NCBI RefSeq assembly: GCF_000019965.1
Contig: NC_010571.1
Location: 5,465,001 to 5,529,000, forward strand
Direction of reading: 5' to 3'
DNA from: Opitutus terrae PB90-1
GTDB lineage: Bacteria > Verrucomicrobiota > Verrucomicrobiia > Opitutales > Opitutaceae
Length of the DNA: 64,000 nt
Of the stretch, positions 55,015 through 61,432 are shown piece by piece; within the stretch, counting starts at the first letter, position 1, and every line of letters begins with the position of its first letter. The translations under genes were made by a program, and so were the position numbers. The notes under the pieces were generated by a model that made no database searches, was not told the DNA's origin, and was given only the letters and a program-made list of their open reading frames with translations.

Positions 55015-57249
55015 TTACGGCATCCGATTGAATCCCTCGGCGCGCACGACCCAGTTACCGTCCTGCGGAAACCCCGGCGCGTTCCCGGCCGGCGCGCCGT
55101 CCCAGCCACCGGCCATCAAGCCCACGGCCGCGAGCAGCGACGCGTTCACCGGGAAATACGCCGGACAGCCGTCCGGCTCCTTCGGCCGCCGCACGTGACC
55201 GGCGTTCATGAACCGCGCCGCCGGCGCCTGACTCGTCAGGATCGCCACCGCCGTCTCCGGCTCGCCGAGTCGCGCCGCCGTCATCGCGCCCTGGCCCATC
55301 GCCCAGCTCACCCAGCGCTCGAGGCCGTTGCGCCGTGTGACTTCGTGAAACGTCCGCCGAACGGTTTCCGTATCCACCATGTCCACCTTCGGCATGAACC
55401 CGAGCACCATCAGCATCGAGGTCGGCAACCCGCCGGTACCTGCGAACAGCGCGGGCTCGGTCTCGATTTCGAGATACATCCTGTCGCGCTCGGGCAGTTT
55501 CGAGAGCTTCTGCAAAATATCCGCCCAGCGCGGCTCCGGCTCCAAGCCGAGCCGGGCGCGCCACTGCTGGGCCACCTGCAGTCCGTAAAACCAGTAGGCG
55601 AGTTCGAACGTCGGGTTCTGCGTCGTGTTCTCGCCGGCCTTCTCGCTGACGTTCTTGATCGGCGGGCCGAGCACGTAGCGATCGGTCGCGGGATCCAGAT
55701 GCGCGAACGACGCGAGAAACTCCGCTGATTCGAAAACGATGGCGCGATACTGCTCGAGCGTGGCGCGCTCCGGCCGGGCGCGATAGACGAGCTCGCACAA
55801 CGCGATCGGATTCGGCTGGTTCCAAATGATGAACGGATTGATCGAGCCCGGCGACGGCCGGCCGTCGATGCCCGCCATCTTCGGCCAGCGCGCGCCGGTG
55901 AAGCCTTGCGTCGCCGCCTCCGCTTTCGCCAGCGGGAGAATGCGTTGGTACCAGCCCAGCCCTTTCTCCAGCAGCTCCGTCCGGCCCCACGCGTAGAAGT
56001 GCGCCGCGTGCCAGAAATACATCTCGGTATTGTGCTTTCCGAACCAGGTGATGTTCGTCAGCCCATCCTCCGAGGGCGGAAAACTACCCGCGTAGTTGAT
56101 GCGCAGAAGATATTGGGACAGCACCACCCGCCGCTCGAGCTCGGCGGCGCGTGCATCCTTGCTGCCGCTCAAGTCCAGCGCGGCGCCGCGCATCCAGTAG
56201 TCGCGCCAGCCCCGGGCGCTCGACTCACGCACCTCTCCAAACGACAAAAGCTCCTCGCGTAGGAGCGTCGTTGGTTTGCTCGACCCCGCAAGGGTTGGTG
56301 TAGCCGGGGTCGCCGACCCCGGCCCGGGCTCGGCGAGCCCGGCTACATGTTTTACCTCCGGCGCGAACTCACACGTGAACGCCAGCACCTCGGCGCCGTC
56401 GCTCCGCAGCCGGAAATCGTGCGCCGCCGCCTCGGTCAACGTCGTCTTCCCCTCGCGACGCAGCGTCACGAAATAGCGGCTCTCGTCGAGCGTGCGTTCG
56501 AGCTGCGCCAGCTCCGGCGTGGCGCGCACGACGGCGGTCCGATGTCGCACCGGCTGGTCCCAGACCAGCGGCGGCTTGTTCCGCGTGCCAGGCTGGTGCG
56601 AATAGGGGAAACGGATCCGCACCTGCAACGCGCCGGACGCGAGCAGCGGCGATTCGATGCGCACCGCGACCGCGCTCCGCTCCGCGTGCGCCGCAGTCAC
56701 CACCGTCACGGGCGTGCCGGCGATCGTGTAGCGGCTGAGCACCTCACCGGTCCAGAGATCCAGCGTCTGATCGATGTGGCCCAATTCCTCGGCCGCGAGC
56801 GGATGGCCTTCGTGGATCAAGCTCACCTGCCCCAGCGGAATCGGATGCGGGTTCTCGCGGAAATACGCTCCGGCCGGACTGCGCTGCAGTCCGGCAAACC
56901 GGATCGTGCGCCCGTGGAAGTCGTAGGCTTTCATCGCGTCCTCGATCTTCAATCCCGCCGGATTTGGAAACGAATGCCACGCCCACGTGGATAAAGTTTC
57001 GAGTGGAATGCCCTCCTCGTGGTAGGTCTGCCCGAACGATTGCAGTCCCGTGACGTCGACGGTGAACGCGAAGTCGCCGTTGCCCACGCTCAGCGGGCTC
57101 TCCGGATCGATTCGGTTCACGTGCACGTTGTGCCGCCGCACCAGCGCCTCGCGGTCGATCGGCACGGCTGCGGCCATGCCGGCGAGGCCCAGGAATCCGA
57201 CAAAGAGCACGGCCACGGATTGAAGGCGCGGATGGAGTCGAAGGGTCAT
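55015..57249 (-). CDS. Exported six-hairpin glycosidase-like protein (GH65/GH95-type)
   Basis: The 744-residue protein has a signal peptide (VAVLFVGFLGLAGMAAA). The N-terminal half (about 30-290) is beta-rich, beginning IDREALVRRHNVHVNRIDPE and SPLSVGNGDFAFTVDVTGLQ, which resembles the super-sandwich domain of GH65/GH95 enzymes. The rest is alpha-helical (alpha/alpha)6-like, with NITWFGKHNTEMYFWHAAHF, TGARWPKMAGIDGRPSPGS and ENTTQNPTFELAYWFYGLQV. I cannot assign catalytic residues or substrate with confidence. The stretch encoded by 56299-56347, Gly/Pro/Ala/Ser-rich, is a palindromic element in frame. The gene is divergent from the DUF4450-like glycosidase gene. Confidence 0.78.
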   Translation of the reverse strand: MTLRLHPRLQSVAVLFVGFLGLAGMAAAVPIDREALVRRHNVHVNRIDPESPLSVGNGDFAFTVDVTGLQSFGQTYHEEGIPLETLSTWAWHSFPNPAGLKIEDAMKAYDFHGRTIRFAGLQRSPAGAYFRENPHPIPLGQVSLIHEGHPLAAEELGHIDQTLDLWTGEVLSRYTIAGTPVTVVTAAHAERSAVAVRIESPLLASGALQVRIRFPYSHQPGTRNKPPLVWDQPVRHRTAVVRATPELAQLERTLDESRYFVTLRREGKTTLTEAAAHDFRLRSDGAEVLAFTCEFAPEVKHVAGLAEPGPGSATPATPTLAGSSKPTTLLREELLSFGEVRESSARGWRDYWMRGAALDLSGSKDARAAELERRVVLSQYLLRINYAGSFPPSEDGLTNITWFGKHNTEMYFWHAAHFYAWGRTELLEKGLGWYQRILPLAKAEAATQGFTGARWPKMAGIDGRPSPGSINPFIIWNQPNPIALCELVYRARPERATLEQYRAIVFESAEFLASFAHLDPATDRYVLGPPIKNVSEKAGENTTQNPTFELAYWFYGLQVAQQWRARLGLEPEPRWADILQKLSKLPERDRMYLEIETEPALFAGTGGLPTSMLMVLGFMPKVDMVDTETVRRTFHEVTRRNGLERWVSWAMGQGAMTAARLGEPETAVAILTSQAPAARFMNAGHVRRPKEPDGCPAYFPVNASLLAAVGLMAGGWDGAPAGNAPGFPQDGNWVVRAEGFNRMP
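56299..56347. repeat. Palindromic element in frame within the GH65-like gene
   Basis: 49 bp with TGTAGCCGGG and CCCGGCTACA termini, the same as the 50-bp intergenic element at 50101-50150. It is translated as part of a low-complexity Gly/Pro/Ala/Thr linker. Confidence 0.85.
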
Positions 57250-57599
57250 GGATGAGTTTTCCTGGAGGCCGCAGGGGAAACAGAGGAGGTCAGAGCTGAC
57301 GCTCTCGCCACAATTTCAAAAATTGGGAGCGCTCCTCTTCGCTTATTTCGCAACCTCATCAGTGTGGATTAGCGAGATCAGCATTCCTCCATCAAAATTA
57401 ATCTGTTGAGCTGCTTTTCCCGGTCCAAAGATTAGGTGCGCAGGATGTGCCCGCGAGGCCCATCATCTCGGACGGTCTGAGGTGGAACGAACTGCCGCTC
57501 GCCGCGCCACTATTTCAGAAGTTTGCAGCGCCCCTCTTCGCTCATCTTCATCAGCGTGCATCAGCGAAGATCAGCGTTCTCTAGCAAAACTTGATCTGT
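57250..57599. promoter_or_regulatory. Divergent promoter region with two degenerate direct repeats
   Basis: The 350-bp gap between the two glycosidase genes holds two related segments of about 85 bp, near 57328-57412 and 57520-57595. They share GCGCNCCTCTTCGCTNAT, then ATCAGNGTGNATNAGCGA and GATCAGCNTTC. No gene is seen. Confidence 0.5.
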
Positions 57600-60500
57600 A
57601 TGCTCCGCCTCACCGCCGCCTTTCTTGCTTTGGTGGCGCTCGCGTCCGAGCTCGGCGCGGCGGAATCGCTCCGCGCGTCGCGCTTCACGCCGAACCTCGT
57701 CGACAACCTCGATCGCCCGCTGCGCTATCAGCCCGACGGCGCGGACTTCCTCATCGAGAACGGCACCGAGTTTTTCAATCGCGCGCTCTACGGCGGCAAC
57801 ACGGCGTTCCGCGTCGACGGCGGCGACAAACCCGAGTTCGTCCTCTACCTGCCCGGTCGCGGCGGCAATCTGCGCTTCGCACTCCACACGTCCGCCGGCG
57901 CGAAGTGGCTGCACGACGCCACGCACATCGCGACGCGCTACCGGCCGGGCCAGTTGATTTACGAGATTCGTGATCCGCTACTCGGCGAGGATCGCGTGCT
58001 CACGCTGTCAGTTCTCGCCTACGCCGACGCCGAAGGATGCATTGTCCGCGCCGAGCTCGCCGGGTCCGATCGCGATGCGCCGAGTGCGCCGCTGGAACTC
58101 CTCTGGGCCTACGGCGGGGTGAACGGCCAGCGCGGCAAGCGCGACGGCGACATCGGCACCGAAGCCGTGCCGATCAGCGAGTGGTTCCAGCTGCGGCCGG
58201 AGTTTTGTCGCGGTAACGTAATCACGCTCGCCGCCACCGGCTTCACGCTGCGCGCGAAGCCCGCGACGATTGTCGGCGACGCACCGGCCGGCTCGCATCT
58301 CGCCCTCGGCGACGCCGCGAATTGGAATGATCTGCCCGCGCTCATCACCGCCGGTTGGGGACGCGACGCCCTCGTCGCGTCGTTCGATCAGAACGCGACG
58401 AGGACGTCGCGTCCCCATAAAGGCACCGAAGGCGGACCCACCTTCTCACTCGTCATCGGCCGCTGCGCGCTCGAGACCGGACGGCCGCTGTTTCTCTCGC
58501 TCGAATGCAACGTCGCCGGCGCCCGCGCCGACGACGATCTCGATACCTATCGCGCGGTCACGGCCCTGCGGGGTGATTCTCGCCCGCCGACAGAAGACAT
58601 GGGCGGGACGCCCATGCCACGTGGCACGGGCGTCCCGCCCGTGGGTTTGGCCGCGGGTTCGGCGGTAGGGCGGGGTCAGCAGGTTCCGCCCCGCGACGAT
58701 GCAGCCGACGAGGACGCTTCTGTGAGCATTTGTAGCACCGACCTCGCGCGCCGCTGGCGCGAAACCGAGCGCCATTTCCGCGAACTGCGCCAGCGCGTGC
58801 GGATCGACACGCCCGATCCGTTTCTCAATGCCGCAGTCGGCGCGCTGAACGTCGCCGCCGATGCGGCGTGGGACGCACCGCAGCAGGCGATCATGCACGG
58901 CGCGATCGCGTGGCGCACCAAGCTGCTCGGCTGGCGCGGGCCCTACGCGCTCGACGCGCTCGGCTGGCATGAACGGTTTCAACGCAACTTCACCTATTGG
59001 GCCGGCCGGCAGAACGTGGATCCGATTCCAGCATCGCTTCCGCCCGCGGACGAGAACGCGAACCTCGCCCGCAATGAGGCGGGGCTGCACAGCAACGGCG
59101 ATCTGTCGAACTCGCACTACGACATGAACCTCGTCGCGATCGACGCGCTGTTCCGGCATCTGCACTGGACCGGCGACCTCGCTTTCGCCGAGAAAATGTG
59201 GCCCGTGATCGAGCGGCACCTGGCCTGGGAACGCCGGTTGTTCCGCCGCGAGTTCGGCCCCGACCGGCTACCGCTCTACGAAGCCTACGCCGCGATCTGG
59301 GCCAGCGACGATCTGCAGTATCACGGCGGCGGCGTGACGCACGCTTCCGCCTACAATTACTACCACAACACCCAGGCCGCCCGGCTGGCGCGGCTGCTCG
59401 GCCGCGATCCGCAGCCCTACGAGCGCGAAGCGGACTTGATCGCGCGCGCGATGCGCACGCACCTCTGGCTGCCAGAAGAAGGGGCCTTCGCCGAGTTCAA
59501 GGATCTGCTCGGTCTGCAGCGCGTGCATCCGAGCGCCGCCGTGTGGACGTTCTATCACACGATGGACGCCGGGCTGCCCACACCGCAGGAGGCGTGGCAG
59601 ATGACGCGGCGGATCGACGCGCAGATTCCTCATCTGCCCGTTCGCGGCCCGGGCGTTCCGTCCGGTCTGCACGTCGTGTCGACCACCAACTGGATGCCTT
59701 ACACGTGGTCGATCAACAACGTCGTCCTGCCCGAGGTGGTTCACACTGCGCTCGGATTCTGGCAGGCCGGCCGTCGCGAGGAGGCGTGGACGCTGACCAA
59801 AGGCGCCCTCCTCGCTTCGATGTTCATGGGCATCGCGCCAGGCAACGTTGGCTCGATGTCGTATCTCGATGTCTACCGACGCGAGTCGCAGCGCGATTTC
59901 GTCGACAGCTCGGGCGTCCTCTCGCGCGCGCTCGTCGAAGGACTCTTCGGCCTGAAGCCGGACCTACTCGCGGGCGAGCTGCGCGTCGAACCGGGTTTCC
60001 CGGCGGACTGGAATCACGCCGCGATCAACCATCCGGACGTGGCGCTACGGTTCGAGCGCAGCGGCGACACGGATCATTACGTGATCACGCAGCATTTCGC
60101 GAAACCGCAATCGCTCCGGCTCGTGCTCGCCGCGCCGCGCGATCGCGTCGGCTCGTTCGCCGTCAACGGCGACTCCGCTTCGTGGCAGGTCATCGAAGAC
60201 GCCGTCGGCGCGCCGCGCATCGTGATCACGAGCCCGGCCGGATTCCGGCACGAGGTTCTGATCCAGTGGGCCGGCCAGCCGATCGCGCAGACGGGCGACG
60301 CTGTAGCCCGGGTCGGCGACCTCGGCCTGCCGGGCTCACCGAGCCCGGCTACATCGATCCACTTCACGCACGTGACCCGCGGTCAGATGCGCTGGTGGCA
60401 GCCGGTCGACAATCCCGCTCGACCCGTAGCAGAAGCGGGGCACCCGGACGGCTGCAAGCTGTCCGACATCCCTGCCGGCGCTCGCTTCGACTGCGTCGAT

Positions 60501-61202
60501 CTCACTCCGCACTTCAACGACCGCGTCACGCAGATTTTCCGCAACGTCTATCGCTCGCCGCGCTCGCCGGCCGTGTCGCTCGCGATTCCGAAGCAGGGGC
60601 TCGGCGGTTGGGCCGGCGGCGTGAACGCCACCGCCGAGATCGACGACTCCGGCCTGCGCCAGGTCGCCGGACAAAACGGCAGTCGCTTGCTCCTGCCGAA
60701 CGGCGTGCCGCTCGCGACGCCGTTCGCTGCCGCGGCGAACAACATCGTGTTTACCTCGCAATGGGACAACTATCCGCACGAGGCCACGATTCCGCTCTCC
60801 GGCCGCGCGCAGAGCGTGACGTTGCTGCTCGCCGGCTCGACGAATCACATGCAAAGCCGGATCGACAACGGCGAGATCGTCGTTGGCTACTCCGATGGCA
60901 CCACGACACGACTCGCGCTCGAAAACCCAACCAACTGGTGGCCGATCGAACAGGATTACTTCCTCGATGATTTTCAGTTCCAGCGTCCCGGACCGCTGCC
61001 GGTGCGCGTCGACCTGAAGACCGGCGCCGTCCGGTTGCTCGAGTTGCCCGCGTTCAAGGGCCGCGGCGGCCGTTTCCCCGGCGGCGCGGCGACCGTGCTC
61101 GAACTCCCGCTCGATCCAACGCGGGAGCTGCGCTCACTCACGGTGCGCGCGCTCGCGAACGAGGTGGTGGTCGGCCTGATGGCCGCGACGCTCGTACGGT
61201 GA
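57600..61202 (+). CDS. Large exported glycosidase-like protein (DUF4450-type)
   Basis: The 1200-residue protein starts at the ATG at 57600 with a signal peptide (MLRLTAAFLALVALASELGA). The N-terminal region is beta-rich (ENGTEFFNRALYGGNTAFRV, LELLWAYGGVNGQRGKRDG). The middle, about residues 410-760, is an (alpha/alpha)6-type barrel with AWRTKLLGWRGPYALDALGW, LSNSHYDMNLVAIDALFRHL, GGVTHASAYNYYHNTQAARL and FVDSSGVLSRALVEGLFGLK. The overall form is like DUF4450 or GH-type proteins of pectin loci, but I cannot name the reaction. Two palindromic elements sit in frame, 58598-58697 and 60302-60353, giving linkers rich in Gly, Pro and Ala. It precedes the GH105-GH28 gene on the same strand. Confidence 0.78.
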   Translation: MLRLTAAFLALVALASELGAAESLRASRFTPNLVDNLDRPLRYQPDGADFLIENGTEFFNRALYGGNTAFRVDGGDKPEFVLYLPGRGGNLRFALHTSAGAKWLHDATHIATRYRPGQLIYEIRDPLLGEDRVLTLSVLAYADAEGCIVRAELAGSDRDAPSAPLELLWAYGGVNGQRGKRDGDIGTEAVPISEWFQLRPEFCRGNVITLAATGFTLRAKPATIVGDAPAGSHLALGDAANWNDLPALITAGWGRDALVASFDQNATRTSRPHKGTEGGPTFSLVIGRCALETGRPLFLSLECNVAGARADDDLDTYRAVTALRGDSRPPTEDMGGTPMPRGTGVPPVGLAAGSAVGRGQQVPPRDDAADEDASVSICSTDLARRWRETERHFRELRQRVRIDTPDPFLNAAVGALNVAADAAWDAPQQAIMHGAIAWRTKLLGWRGPYALDALGWHERFQRNFTYWAGRQNVDPIPASLPPADENANLARNEAGLHSNGDLSNSHYDMNLVAIDALFRHLHWTGDLAFAEKMWPVIERHLAWERRLFRREFGPDRLPLYEAYAAIWASDDLQYHGGGVTHASAYNYYHNTQAARLARLLGRDPQPYEREADLIARAMRTHLWLPEEGAFAEFKDLLGLQRVHPSAAVWTFYHTMDAGLPTPQEAWQMTRRIDAQIPHLPVRGPGVPSGLHVVSTTNWMPYTWSINNVVLPEVVHTALGFWQAGRREEAWTLTKGALLASMFMGIAPGNVGSMSYLDVYRRESQRDFVDSSGVLSRALVEGLFGLKPDLLAGELRVEPGFPADWNHAAINHPDVALRFERSGDTDHYVITQHFAKPQSLRLVLAAPRDRVGSFAVNGDSASWQVIEDAVGAPRIVITSPAGFRHEVLIQWAGQPIAQTGDAVARVGDLGLPGSPSPATSIHFTHVTRGQMRWWQPVDNPARPVAEAGHPDGCKLSDIPAGARFDCVDLTPHFNDRVTQIFRNVYRSPRSPAVSLAIPKQGLGGWAGGVNATAEIDDSGLRQVAGQNGSRLLLPNGVPLATPFAAAANNIVFTSQWDNYPHEATIPLSGRAQSVTLLLAGSTNHMQSRIDNGEIVVGYSDGTTTRLALENPTNWWPIEQDYFLDDFQFQRPGPLPVRVDLKTGAVRLLELPAFKGRGGRFPGGAATVLELPLDPTRELRSLTVRALANEVVVGLMAATLVR
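58598..58697. repeat. Palindromic elements in frame within the DUF4450-like gene
   Basis: A near-perfect inverted repeat (58598-58643) of CATGGGCGGGACGCCCATG facing GGCACGGGCGTCCCGCCCGTG around a CCACGTGG centre is followed by a GTAGGGCGGGG..CCGCCCCGC stem (58665-58697). All of it is translated. Confidence 0.85.
60302..60353. repeat. Palindromic element in frame within the DUF4450-like gene
   Basis: 52 bp, a diverged copy of the TGTAGCC..GGCTACA element, translated as part of a Gly/Pro/Ser/Ala linker. Confidence 0.8.
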
Positions 61203-61223
61203 AGCGCCGGCCCGGCGCGAACC

Positions 61224-61307
61224 GTGGCACGGGCGTCTCGCCCGTGTCCGACGCCGCGCGTGGCCATCGACCGAACGCCCAAGCCTCACGGGCAGGACGC
61301 CCGTGCC
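61224..61307. repeat. Pair of GGCACGGGC palindromes before the GH105-GH28 gene
   Basis: 61224-61246 and 61287-61307 are inverted copies of the GTGGCACGGGCGTCTC-type hairpin, close to the arms at 10210-10301. They fill most of the 230-bp gap between the two genes. Confidence 0.82.
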
Positions 61308-61432
61308 GCTTCCCGCCCGCGCAACGATGTGCGCGAAACTCGCATGGACAGTCCGCCGCGGCTCGTGTCGTGTTGACGCCTGCTTCCGCCGCCGTTCTTG
61401 ATGCGATCGCGGACGTGACCCCATTCCCCCCG

